This document shows, one piece after another, positions 55,063-63,481 of a stretch of 64,000 nt of DNA. Source of the DNA: Acidisoma sp. L85. GTDB taxonomy: Bacteria > Pseudomonadota > Alphaproteobacteria > Acetobacterales > Acetobacteraceae. The translations under genes were made by a program, and so were the position numbers. The stretch covers positions 50,159-114,158 of the forward strand of contig NZ_LMUQ01000061.1 in assembly GCF_009765865.1 (NCBI RefSeq), in the 5' to 3' direction. The first letter of the stretch is position 1. The number at the start of each line of letters is the position of its first letter. Below the pieces are notes generated by a model, which saw nothing but the letters and a program-made list of their open reading frames with translations, did not search any database and was not told the DNA's origin.

Positions 55063-56118
55063 TCAGTCCGCACCCGTTCCGCTTCCGGCCGCACCGCTCC
55101 GCTTCACGAGCCGGCGGATGAACGCGACCTGACGAAAAAAATCCTTTATCGGCTCGGCGGGCGTGCCCACGACCTCAGCACCGGCTTCCAGGTCGGCCAT
55201 CACACCGGCCTGAGCCCCGATCCGGGCCCCGCGACCGATCTTCAGATGTCCCGCCATGCCGACCTGCCCGCCGACCACAACATGATCGCCGAGCGTGGTA
55301 GACCCTGAAATGCCGACTTGAGCCACAATGATACAGCCGCGTCCGACGCGGACGTTGTGCCCGATCTGCACTAAATTGTCGAGGCGAGTGCCTGCCCCAA
55401 TCACGGTGTCTTGCGCCGATCCCCGGTCGATCGTGGAATTGGCCCCGACCTCGACGTCATCCTCGATGATGACCCGGCCGAGCTGCGGGACGGTCTTGAA
55501 CCCGCTGGCCGCGGCGTCGAAGCCAAAGCCTTCCTGGCCGAGCCGTGCCCCGGGATAGATATAGACTCTTGCGCCGATCAGGCTGTAGCTGATCGAGGCA
55601 CCGGCGCCGATGCGGCACTCCGCGCCGAGCACCACCCCCTCCCCGATCGCCACGAGCGGCCCAATACGGCAGCCACGCCCAATTTCCGCCCGCGCCCCGA
55701 TCACCGCCAGCGGTCCGATCTCCGACCCTTCGCCAATGATCGCCGTGGGATCGATGACCGCCGTGGGGTGGATGCCGGGCGTTGCCACTGGAGCTGGATG
55801 GAACAGCGTCGCGACCTCGGCCCAGGCGCGGACAGGATTGGCGGTCGGGAGCGCGACCGTGCCGGCCGGCACCCGAGCCACCATCGCTGGCTCTAGCAGG
55901 ACCGCACCCGCTCGCGTTGCCGCCAAGGCATGCTCGTATCGCTGGCTATTCAGGAAGCTGACATGCCGCGGACCCGCAAGCTGTAGGGGCGCTACACCGA
56001 CGAAGGACTTGCCCTCCAGTGCCGTCAGCTCAATGCCCGCTGCTTGCGCGACTTCCGCCAGCGAAAAGGGGCCGCATCTCGCGAAGAAGCGCGGATCCCC
56101 CGTGATCGACTCGATCAA
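55063..56118 (-). CDS. lpxD: UDP-3-O-(3-hydroxyacyl)glucosamine N-acyltransferase
   Basis: 351 residues. An N-terminal uridine-binding domain (SLAEVAQAAGIELTALEGKSFVGVAPLQLAGPRHVSFLNSQRYEHAL) and a hexapeptide-repeat beta-helix (VIDPTAIIGEGSEIGPLAVIGARAEIG), with the catalytic His in LDNLVQIGHNVRVGRGCIIVAQVGISGSTTLGDHVVVGGQVGMAGH near 240-290. Third acyl-transfer step of lipid A. Located 3 bases after ompH. Confidence 0.97.
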   Translation of the reverse strand: MIESITGDPRFFARCGPFSLAEVAQAAGIELTALEGKSFVGVAPLQLAGPRHVSFLNSQRYEHALAATRAGAVLLEPAMVARVPAGTVALPTANPVRAWAEVATLFHPAPVATPGIHPTAVIDPTAIIGEGSEIGPLAVIGARAEIGRGCRIGPLVAIGEGVVLGAECRIGAGASISYSLIGARVYIYPGARLGQEGFGFDAAASGFKTVPQLGRVIIEDDVEVGANSTIDRGSAQDTVIGAGTRLDNLVQIGHNVRVGRGCIIVAQVGISGSTTLGDHVVVGGQVGMAGHLKIGRGARIGAQAGVMADLEAGAEVVGTPAEPIKDFFRQVAFIRRLVKRSGAAGSGTGAD

Positions 56119-56121
56119 CCG

Positions 56122-56931
56122 CTACTGACCCTGCGCCGCCTGTTGCTGCTGCTGCATCATGGCGGCGGTGACATTGGCGAAAACCGAATCCGGCGGCACG
56201 GTGACCGCGGGTAGCACGATGTTAAGTTCCTTGGTGACCTCATCGCTGATGTCGAAGGCGTTCATGTTCAATGCCACCTGCGCCCGGTGCAGGACGAGGT
56301 TCATGCCGCGGCTCTGCGCGACCTGGCGGATAACGGCGATCAGCGTCCGTTCGATCTGGCCCAGAGACACCTGCGCCGCCGCCTGGATGCGCGCCTCGCG
56401 ATTGCGGAACGTGGTCTGCGCGGTAGCGATACGCTGCTGCAGGCTCTGCTCGCGCGTCCGTATCTGATCGGAGGAGAGATGCGCCCTGGGATCGGCCAAT
56501 GCGCTCTGCAGCTTACGCCAGCTGTCCTGTTCCTTCTGCACATCCTGGGCTAGGGCGGCACGCCGCTTCTGAATCTCTTTGTCAACCGCCTGACCGGCGG
56601 TCGACGCCTGCAATACCTCGGGCACGCCGATCACACCGATGATCGCCGGTGGCGGTGTCTCCCCCTTCGACAGGGGCGGAAGCTGCGGGATTGGCGCGTT
56701 CATCTGCGCCTGCACAGCCTTCATCGCGGCAGGATCCACAGGCGTCGCGGCCGGCGGGGAGTCAGCCACGGACCGGCGATGCACCGCGCGCGGTTCGGCG
56801 GCAGCGCGTGGCGCCGCCGGCTGGCTGGGAACGAACCAGCCAGGATTGGCACTTTGCGCATGCAGGGTGGCAGGGGCAGCCATAAGCGCGGCCGCCATCA
56901 GGCAGACGCGTCGCAGAGAAATATATTGCAC
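56122..56931 (-). CDS. OmpH/Skp-family periplasmic chaperone
   Basis: 269 residues. The GTG start (M)QYISLRRVCLMAAALMAAPATLHAQ overlaps the bamA TAG by one base and gives a clean signal peptide with cleavage after HAQ. A Pro/Ala-rich spacer (to about 110) is longer than in typical Skp, followed by an IGVIGVPEVLQASTAGQAVDKEIQKRRAALAQDVQKEQDSWRKLQSAL coiled-coil region of the OmpH type and a C-terminal Gln-rich tail. It should bind unfolded outer-membrane proteins before BamA. Confidence 0.9.
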   Translation of the reverse strand: MQYISLRRVCLMAAALMAAPATLHAQSANPGWFVPSQPAAPRAAAEPRAVHRRSVADSPPAATPVDPAAMKAVQAQMNAPIPQLPPLSKGETPPPAIIGVIGVPEVLQASTAGQAVDKEIQKRRAALAQDVQKEQDSWRKLQSALADPRAHLSSDQIRTREQSLQQRIATAQTTFRNREARIQAAAQVSLGQIERTLIAVIRQVAQSRGMNLVLHRAQVALNMNAFDISDEVTKELNIVLPAVTVPPDSVFANVTAAMMQQQQQAAQGQ

Positions 56932-59342
56932 TAGAACCTCGTGCCGAAGCCGAATCGGAAAACTTGGGTTTGATCGTCTTTGTATTTGACGATCGGGTCG
57001 GCCAAATCGATGTTGATGAGGCCGAAGGGGGTGTTCCACGAGAAGCCGACACCGGCGGCGACGCGGGGCGAGGAGGTGTCGTAGACCGGTCCGAATTTCG
57101 CATCAACGCCCGTCAGCACGCCGATGTCCGCGAAGACGCGTCCCGAGAGGCCAATATCTGGCGAAATCGGCAGCGGAAAATGGAGTTCCGTCGTCTGCGT
57201 CGCAATGAAGCGGCCGCCGAGGCTATCGCCGGTCTTGACGTCATGCGGACCCGCGCCGCCTTCCTCGAAGCCGCGCAGATTCTGACCGCCCATGAAGAAG
57301 TTGTCGATGATCCTCTGGTCGCCGCTGTAGTTCCAGAGGTAGCCGACACCACCAGTGATCGCGACGCTCCAGAGGTGATTGCCACTGAAATAATCGAGCG
57401 GGATGTAGTAGCCGGCATCGAGCTTGGCGCGCACATAATCTGAATTGCCACCGAGGCCCGCGACATCCGTGCCGAGCCGCAGGATGTAGCCGGAATGCGG
57501 ATCGATCGTACTGTCTCGGTGATCCCATACGAGCGATTGCGAAATCTGAGACAGCAACGACCAGCCAGACTCGTCCACCACATAAAGGCTGGCGCCCGAC
57601 TGCACGTTGAAGACATCGCGATCGATCAGCGAGTAGCTCACAGTCTGAGACATATACTGATTGAAGGCATAGCCAGTGCGAACCGTGAAGCCGGTGCGGC
57701 TTTCCTCGTATTGCGAAATATCGCGGTTATCGTTGGTGATGTTGAACAGATCGCCGCCGAGCAACAGATTTCTGTCAAGGAAGTAAGGATCGGTCGCCGA
57801 TAGATCGATCTGGCTGGCCTTCTGCGCCAAAACGCCGGAGATCGAGGTGTCGATACCAGTGCCGATCAGGTTCTTCTCGGACAGCCCGAGATTGATCAGC
57901 GCTCCGTCATCAGTCGAGTAGCCGCCACCGATGGTGAGCGAGCCGGTGGACTGCTCCTGCACCGCTGTTGTCAGAACGATCTTATCGGGCGCCGAACCGG
58001 GCTGCGTGCCCAGCTCCACGCTCTTGAAATAACCGAGGTCGATCAGCCGCTGGCGCGAGCGCCGGATCGCATCGGCATTGAAGGCATCACCCTCAGCGAG
58101 CAGGAACTCGCGCCGGATAACCTTATCCTCGGTGCGGGCGTTGCCGCTGATATCGATCTGCTCGACGAAGACGCGCGGCCCCTCGACCACGTCGAAGGTC
58201 AGATCGACGACATGGCGGCCGCGGCTGTCCACGCGTTTCTTGAGAACGGGGTTGACCTGCACGAAAGCATAGCCTCGGCTTTGCACGTCGGCCGAGATCG
58301 CGTCGGCGGTCTGATTGATGGTGTCGCCGTTGAACCAGTCGCCCGTATCCATCTTGAGGTCGCCACGCAAAGTACTGCCGTCGAGATGCGGCAAATGCGA
58401 GACGATCTTGATGTCACCCACGCGATACCGCGCGCCTTCATTCATCACGAAGGTCACGAAGAAGGACGAGCGGTCGGGCGCCAGCTCGGCTTCGGTATTG
58501 AGCAAGCGGAAATCGGCAAAGCCCTTCCGCAGGTAGAAACGCCGCAGCAGGTCACCATCGAACTCGACACGGGTCGGATCGTAGGAGTCGCTGCTGGATA
58601 GGAAACGCCACCAGTCGCTCTCGCGGCTATTGATGACGGTCCGCAGGTTTCCTTCGCTGAAGTGGTTATTGCCGACGAAAGCGATCTTGCTGATGTAGGT
58701 CGCCCGGCCGTCATGGATTTTGTAGACGACATCGACCCGGTTTTCGCTGAGCTTGATGATCTGCGCCTGCACCGTGGTCGAGTAGTAGCCCTTATGGGCA
58801 TAGGCATCCAGAATCCGCTGCCGATCGTCCTCGGCGGCTGCGGCGGTATAGACTGACCTTGGCTTGAGCTGAACGACGCCCTGTAGATTGGTCTTGGTCA
58901 GCTGATGGTTGCCCTCGAACGCGACCTGACCGACGAGAGGATTCTCAACGACATTGACGACGAGGTTGTTTCCCTGCCGGGTAATGCCAACATTGCTGAA
59001 TAGGCCAGTCGCATAAAGTGTCTTAAGGCTTTGGTCGACCAGCTTGGGGTCAAACACATCGCCGGATGACAGCAGCATATAGGACTGGATCGTCCCTGCT
59101 TCGATCCGCTGATTGCCGGTGACGACGATCGCGGCGATGCGGTCGCCCTGAACTTGTCTCGGCGGCGTGGTTGTCTTCGCTCGCGCAGGCCGTGTGGCCG
59201 AGGGCAAGATCTGAGACGACGCGGCGCCGGCGACAAACGTGGGCAACAGGCAGGCTGTGGCTAACAGCGCAGCACGAGTGCGTAGCAAAGACGCGTCTCC
59301 CTCAGTTCCGGCGAGGCGCCGGGCAGAAAATCCAGGCCGCAT
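56931..59342 (-). CDS. bamA: Outer-membrane protein assembly factor BamA
   Basis: 803 residues. An N-terminal signal (LLATACLLPTFVAGAASSQ), five POTRA domains from about residue 68 (IAAIVVTGNQRIEAGTIQSYM; ISKIAFVGNNHFSEGNLRTVI; RVFVEQIDISGNARTEDKVIRREFLLAEGDAF), then the 16-stranded barrel ending QVFRFGFGTRF with the terminal aromatic Phe. The conserved barrel loop NLRGFEEGGAGP holds the VRGF-type motif. It folds and inserts outer-membrane beta-barrels. Confidence 0.97.
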   Translation of the reverse strand: MRPGFSARRLAGTEGDASLLRTRAALLATACLLPTFVAGAASSQILPSATRPARAKTTTPPRQVQGDRIAAIVVTGNQRIEAGTIQSYMLLSSGDVFDPKLVDQSLKTLYATGLFSNVGITRQGNNLVVNVVENPLVGQVAFEGNHQLTKTNLQGVVQLKPRSVYTAAAAEDDRQRILDAYAHKGYYSTTVQAQIIKLSENRVDVVYKIHDGRATYISKIAFVGNNHFSEGNLRTVINSRESDWWRFLSSSDSYDPTRVEFDGDLLRRFYLRKGFADFRLLNTEAELAPDRSSFFVTFVMNEGARYRVGDIKIVSHLPHLDGSTLRGDLKMDTGDWFNGDTINQTADAISADVQSRGYAFVQVNPVLKKRVDSRGRHVVDLTFDVVEGPRVFVEQIDISGNARTEDKVIRREFLLAEGDAFNADAIRRSRQRLIDLGYFKSVELGTQPGSAPDKIVLTTAVQEQSTGSLTIGGGYSTDDGALINLGLSEKNLIGTGIDTSISGVLAQKASQIDLSATDPYFLDRNLLLGGDLFNITNDNRDISQYEESRTGFTVRTGYAFNQYMSQTVSYSLIDRDVFNVQSGASLYVVDESGWSLLSQISQSLVWDHRDSTIDPHSGYILRLGTDVAGLGGNSDYVRAKLDAGYYIPLDYFSGNHLWSVAITGGVGYLWNYSGDQRIIDNFFMGGQNLRGFEEGGAGPHDVKTGDSLGGRFIATQTTELHFPLPISPDIGLSGRVFADIGVLTGVDAKFGPVYDTSSPRVAAGVGFSWNTPFGLINIDLADPIVKYKDDQTQVFRFGFGTRF

Positions 59343-59466
59343 GCGCGGCAGGCGCCGAAACGGCAGTCAGGGCGAACAGCTTACGCCGCCTAGCTCAGGC
59401 TCCGTCGCCGCAGCAAGCTATTTTCTCGCCCGATGACTTTCTCGCCAAGCGAAGGGTCCTCTTACG

Positions 59467-60579
59467 TCATCCCGCGAGATGCGTCACCCAGCGGACGACA
59501 CCGAGTTGCGTGACGTCGTTCCAGGTGGCGAAAACGAAGAGGCAAAGCAGCAGCGCGAAGCCAGCGCGGAAGCCGTATTCTTGTGCGCGGGAGGAGACGG
59601 GGCGGCCTCGGATGGCCTCGGCAAGGTAGAAAACGAGATGGCCGCCATCCAGCACCGGGATCGGGAAAAGATTGATCAGCCCGAGATTCACCGAGAGGAT
59701 CGCGATGAAGGACACCAGGCTGGCGAGCCCCAGGGCCGCCACCTGACCAGACAGCGCCGCGATTCGCAGCGGTCCGCCGAGCTGGTTGAAGCCGGTGCGA
59801 TGAACGACGATCTGCCACAGCCCGTTGAGCGTCTCACGTCCGACCGTCCAGGTCTCGACCACACCGGCCACCGCCGCATCGGCCGGGTTGAGGCGCTTGA
59901 GAACCGGGGCGCCCTCCATGATGCCGAGCACGCCGCGTTTGCCGCCATGACCGTCATCCGCGCTGCCGATCGTCAGGCGCAGGATCACCTCGTCCAGCCC
60001 ACGATGGACGATCATCGGCACATTCTTACCGGGATTGGGCGAAACCTCACGCTGCACCGCGGCGAAATCCGGCGTGGCGACACCGTTGACCGACTGAATA
60101 CGATCGCCGACATGAAGATTGGCCAAGGATGCGACCGAATTGGGCATGATCTTGCCGATCACTGGGTCTGCCACCGGCTTCCCAACGGTCGCGAAGAGCA
60201 AAAAGAACAGGACGATGGCGAGCAGGAAATTGGCGATCGGCCCGGCCGCGATGACGATCATCCGCGATCCGACCGATTTCTCGTGGAAGGTGCGGCCCGA
60301 CTGCCAGGCCGCCCGCTCCTCGGGCGTCGCATCCTGCGGACGCTCCTGCCCATGCAGCTTTACGTAGCCGCCGAGCGGGATCCAGGCGAGCTTCCAGACA
60401 GTGCCCCGGCGGTCGGTCCAGCGCGCTAGCGCCTGCCCGAAGCCGATCGAGAAGGTCTCGACATGGACCCCACGCCACCGCGCGGCGAGGTAATGGCCCA
60501 TCTCATGAACGAAAACGAGAACGCCGAGGACAACGGCGAAGGACAGGACGGTACGAAGGAGTTCGGGCAACGCATGCAT
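59467..60579 (-). CDS. rseP: Site-2 protease RseP
   Basis: 370 residues, inner membrane. FVHEMGHYLAARW near 24 holds HExxH, a central PDZ domain spans about 120-205 (IMPNSVASLANLHVGDRIQSVNG), and LGLINLFPIPVLDGGHLVFYLAEAIRGRPVS near 305 holds the second metal motif (NxxPxPxLDGG). It releases sigma-E-type regulators by intramembrane cleavage. 124 bases lie between its stop and bamA's start. Confidence 0.96.
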   Translation of the reverse strand: MHALPELLRTVLSFAVVLGVLVFVHEMGHYLAARWRGVHVETFSIGFGQALARWTDRRGTVWKLAWIPLGGYVKLHGQERPQDATPEERAAWQSGRTFHEKSVGSRMIVIAAGPIANFLLAIVLFFLLFATVGKPVADPVIGKIMPNSVASLANLHVGDRIQSVNGVATPDFAAVQREVSPNPGKNVPMIVHRGLDEVILRLTIGSADDGHGGKRGVLGIMEGAPVLKRLNPADAAVAGVVETWTVGRETLNGLWQIVVHRTGFNQLGGPLRIAALSGQVAALGLASLVSFIAILSVNLGLINLFPIPVLDGGHLVFYLAEAIRGRPVSSRAQEYGFRAGFALLLCLFVFATWNDVTQLGVVRWVTHLAG

Positions 60580-60661
60580 GATGGGACGCTTTTAGGCCGT
60601 TTCGGCGGCCCGGCGCCAGAGCGGGTTCATGGGTGAGAGTCCGTGACTTCTTGTTTCCCGC

Positions 60662-61825
60662 TTAAGCCGCTCTCGCCCCTAAGCTAACCCTCGCCGCGTC
60701 CCGCGCCTCGGCATCCACCGCGATGATGCTGTCGAGATCGTCGGCTCGCCGCGCCCCCAACCTGTCCAGCACCGCCTCGACCGTTCCGACGATATCGAGA
60801 AAACCGATCCGGCGATCGAGGAAGGCGGCGACAGCCACCTCATTCGCGGCATTAAGGATGGCGGGCGTGCCGCCCCCCGCCGCCAACGCCTGACGCGCCA
60901 GCCGGAGCGCCGGGAACCGCAGTTCATCCGGGGGCTCGAAATTCAGCCCCGCCAAGGCCGCAAGGTCGAGACGCTTTGCTGTCGTCGCCAGTCGCTCAGG
61001 CCAGCCCAAGGCGTGGGCGATCGGAATTCGCATGTCGGGCGCGCCGAGCTGAGCCAGCATGCTGCCGTCGCGATAGCAGACGATGCCGTGGATCACGGAT
61101 TGCGGGTGGACGAGAACCTCCACCGCCTCGCCTGCGAGACCAAACAGCCGTGCGGCCTCGATGACCTCGAGCCCCTTATTCATCATGGTCGCCGAATCGA
61201 TGGTGATCTTGGCGCCCATCGACCACACCGGATGGCGCAGCGCGGCCTCGGGCGTGACGGCGGCCATCTCTTCCCTGCTCGCCTTGCGGAAAGGGCCGCC
61301 CGAAGCCGTCAGGATGATGCGTTCGACCGCCGACCGATTTTCCGGCTCCAGACACTGGAAGATCGCATTGTGCTCGGAATCGACCGGAAGCAGCACGGTG
61401 CCGGAGGTCGCGACGGCATCCATCATCACGTCGCCCGCCGAGACCAAGACCTCCTTATTCGCGAAAGCCAGCGCGCCGCCGCGCCGGATCGCCGCCAGGG
61501 TCGGGTGCAGCCCCGCCATGCCGATGATCGCCGCCATCGTCCAATCCGCGGGCCGCGATGACGCCTCAAGCGCCGCCGTCTCGCCCGCCGCGATCTGCGT
61601 ATCCGTCCCGGCAAGCGCCTCACGCAAGGCCCCAAGCAGAGACTCGTCCTGGATCACCGCGATCTCGGCGCGAAACTCGCGTGCCTGCTCGGCGAGCAGC
61701 GTGACATTGCGGCCCGCGATCAAAGCCTCGACCCGGTAACGTTCTGGCGTCGCCCGTATGAGGTCGAGCGTCTGAGTGCCGACGCTGCCGGTGCTGCCGA
61801 GGATGCTGATGGTTTTCACGTTCAT
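60662..61825 (-). CDS. dxr: 1-deoxy-D-xylulose-5-phosphate reductoisomerase
   Basis: 387 residues from MNVKTISILGSTGSVGTQTLDL (NADPH site). ANKEVLVSAGDVMMD near 128, LPVDSEHNAIFQCL near 152, ILTASGGPFRKASREEM near 178, WSMGAKITIDSATMMNKGLEVIEA near 208 and VHPQSVIHGIV near 245 are the metal/substrate motifs. Second step of the MEP isoprenoid pathway. The longer open frame up to 62563 is the shadow of cdsA. Confidence 0.97.
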   Translation of the reverse strand: MNVKTISILGSTGSVGTQTLDLIRATPERYRVEALIAGRNVTLLAEQAREFRAEIAVIQDESLLGALREALAGTDTQIAAGETAALEASSRPADWTMAAIIGMAGLHPTLAAIRRGGALAFANKEVLVSAGDVMMDAVATSGTVLLPVDSEHNAIFQCLEPENRSAVERIILTASGGPFRKASREEMAAVTPEAALRHPVWSMGAKITIDSATMMNKGLEVIEAARLFGLAGEAVEVLVHPQSVIHGIVCYRDGSMLAQLGAPDMRIPIAHALGWPERLATTAKRLDLAALAGLNFEPPDELRFPALRLARQALAAGGGTPAILNAANEVAVAAFLDRRIGFLDIVGTVEAVLDRLGARRADDLDSIIAVDAEARDAARVSLGARAA

Positions 61826-61845
61826 GGTCTTCTCGCCATTTCCGG

Positions 61846-62703
61846 TCACTGCCAAAGCAGGATCCCCTCCCCAACCACAAGGGCCACTATCGCCGCCACT
61901 GGTGCCGCGGTCAGCATCCCGTCCAGCCTGTCGAGCAGGCCGCCATGCCCCGGTATCGATCGCCCCGAATCCTTGACGCCGAAATGACGCTTCAGGCCGC
62001 TCTCCAATAGATCGCCCACTTGCGAGGAGACGCCCAGCAACATCGCAATCGCCGCGCAGTGCAGACTGTCCACCGGCCCACCGGCCCAGGCAGCGACCCC
62101 GATGCCGACGAGCGCTGCCGCCGCTAGCCCGCCCAGAGCGCCGGAACGTGTTTTGCCGGGTGAAATGCGCGGCGCGAGCTTCGGGCCGCCGATCAGCCGG
62201 CCGGCGACATAGGCTCCGATGTCGCTCGCCCAGACGATGAGAACGAGGAACAGCATGTCCCACCGCCCGACCAGCGGCACATGCCGCAGCCGAACCATGG
62301 AGATTGCCGCCGGCGCCACATAAAGGATGCCCAGCACGAGCCACGTCGCCCGCCGGTTCCGCCCGAGGAGCAGCCAGGCGCAGATGATCAGGACCACGGC
62401 ATAGATCAGGGCCACCGCACCGCCTCCCGCCATGGCGAAAAGCGGCACCGCCGCCACGCCAACTGGCAGAACGATGACCGGCCACCGCCAGGCCTCGGCC
62501 CGGCACATCCCCGCCCATTCGGCGGCGCAGCCGGCAACGCCTAAGGCCAGAAGCAGCGCCCACGGCAGTTTGCCCAGCCAGAGGCAGCCGAGTGCCAGCG
62601 GCGCCAGGACGATCGCGGAGCCGACGCGCTTCCGCAGGTCACTCCAACGCTTCCCGCCGCGCGTGTCCCCGCCCGCTCGCCTTTCGTCAGGCGCCGCTGG
62701 CAC
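61846..62703 (-). CDS. cdsA: Phosphatidate cytidylyltransferase
   Basis: 285 residues if begun at the GTG at 62703, which overlaps the uppS 3' end by 17 bases; the frame extends further but that part is the uppS shadow. Multiple hydrophobic helices, ASDIGAYVAGRLIGGPKLAPRISPGKTRSGALGG near 171 and the signature LKRHFGVKDSGRSIPGHGGLLDRLDGML near 235 (Sx-K-R-x-x-x-x-K-D-x4-PGHGGxxDRxD) identify CdsA, which makes CDP-diacylglycerol. A shorter start is possible. Confidence 0.94.
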   Translation of the reverse strand: MPAAPDERRAGGDTRGGKRWSDLRKRVGSAIVLAPLALGCLWLGKLPWALLLALGVAGCAAEWAGMCRAEAWRWPVIVLPVGVAAVPLFAMAGGGAVALIYAVVLIICAWLLLGRNRRATWLVLGILYVAPAAISMVRLRHVPLVGRWDMLFLVLIVWASDIGAYVAGRLIGGPKLAPRISPGKTRSGALGGLAAAALVGIGVAAWAGGPVDSLHCAAIAMLLGVSSQVGDLLESGLKRHFGVKDSGRSIPGHGGLLDRLDGMLTAAPVAAIVALVVGEGILLWQ

Positions 62704-63481
62704 CGTAGCGCCGCTCGCGCCGCGCATATTCCGCGAGCGCGTCAGAAAGATTGGCCGGGCCGAAATCGGGCCACAGCACATCGAGGAACAGCAGCTCGGC
62801 ATAGGCGCATTGCCAGAGCAGGAAGTTGGAAAGGCGCTGCTCGCCACTCGTGCGAATGAGGAGATCGGGATCCGGCATCCCAGCCGTGGAGAGGAAGCGG
62901 CCGAAACTCGCCTCATCCGTCGTCTGGATATCGACCTCGCCCGACTGGACAGCCCGCGCCATCTTACGCGCCGCGGCGAGAATTTCCGCGCGTCCGCCAT
63001 AAGACAACGCCACCGTCAGGTTGAGACGGCGGTTTCCGGCGGTCTGCCGCTCGGCGCGGTCAAGCTCCGCGCGCATCTCCGGCGAGAAGCGCTCGCGGTC
63101 GCCGATCACGCGGAAGCAGACGCCATTGGCGCCCAGCTCGGCGAGTTCGCTGCGCAGATACTGCCGCATGAGGCTGGTGAGATCCGAGACCTCCGATTGC
63201 GGACGCCGCCAATTCTCACTGCTGAAGGCATAGAGCGTCAGCCACTCGATGCCGGAGGAGATCGCACCCTCGATGCAGCGCCGCACCGCCTGCGCCCCCG
63301 CCCGGTGGCCGGCGATCCGGGGAAGCCCGCGCGCCCGCGCCCAGCGTCCGTTGCCATCCATGATGACCGCGACATGGCGCGGCACCGACGCGGCACCGGC
63401 TTTTCGAGGTGTTGCCACCGGCTCCGTCACCGGCAGCTCCGTCGCGGATCCGGCCAGCTCAGGAACCACCGCCCGAATCAT
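62687..63481 (-). CDS. uppS: Undecaprenyl diphosphate synthase
   Basis: 264 residues, cis-prenyltransferase. HVAVIMDGNGRWARARGLPRIAGHRAG near 36 (catalytic Asp in MDGNGRWA), LTLYAFSSENWRRPQSEV near 81, PDPDLLIRTSGEQRLSNFLLWQCAYAELLF near 200. An N-terminal extension of about 30 residues precedes the core. It makes the lipid carrier for peptidoglycan and O-antigen. Its start overlaps the frr stop by 4 bases. Confidence 0.96.
   Translation of the reverse strand: MIRAVVPELAGSATELPVTEPVATPRKAGAASVPRHVAVIMDGNGRWARARGLPRIAGHRAGAQAVRRCIEGAISSGIEWLTLYAFSSENWRRPQSEVSDLTSLMRQYLRSELAELGANGVCFRVIGDRERFSPEMRAELDRAERQTAGNRRLNLTVALSYGGRAEILAAARKMARAVQSGEVDIQTTDEASFGRFLSTAGMPDPDLLIRTSGEQRLSNFLLWQCAYAELLFLDVLWPDFGPANLSDALAEYARRERRYGASGA

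Noticed and set aside
60662-62563. Long N-terminal extension of dxr
   Set aside because: It is the antisense-free frame shadow of cdsA; the NADPH motif right after the ATG at 61825 fixes the start.
61846-63000. cdsA start at 63000
   Set aside because: The first 99 residues are the Ser/Arg-rich shadow of uppS; CdsA similarity begins after the GTG at 62703.
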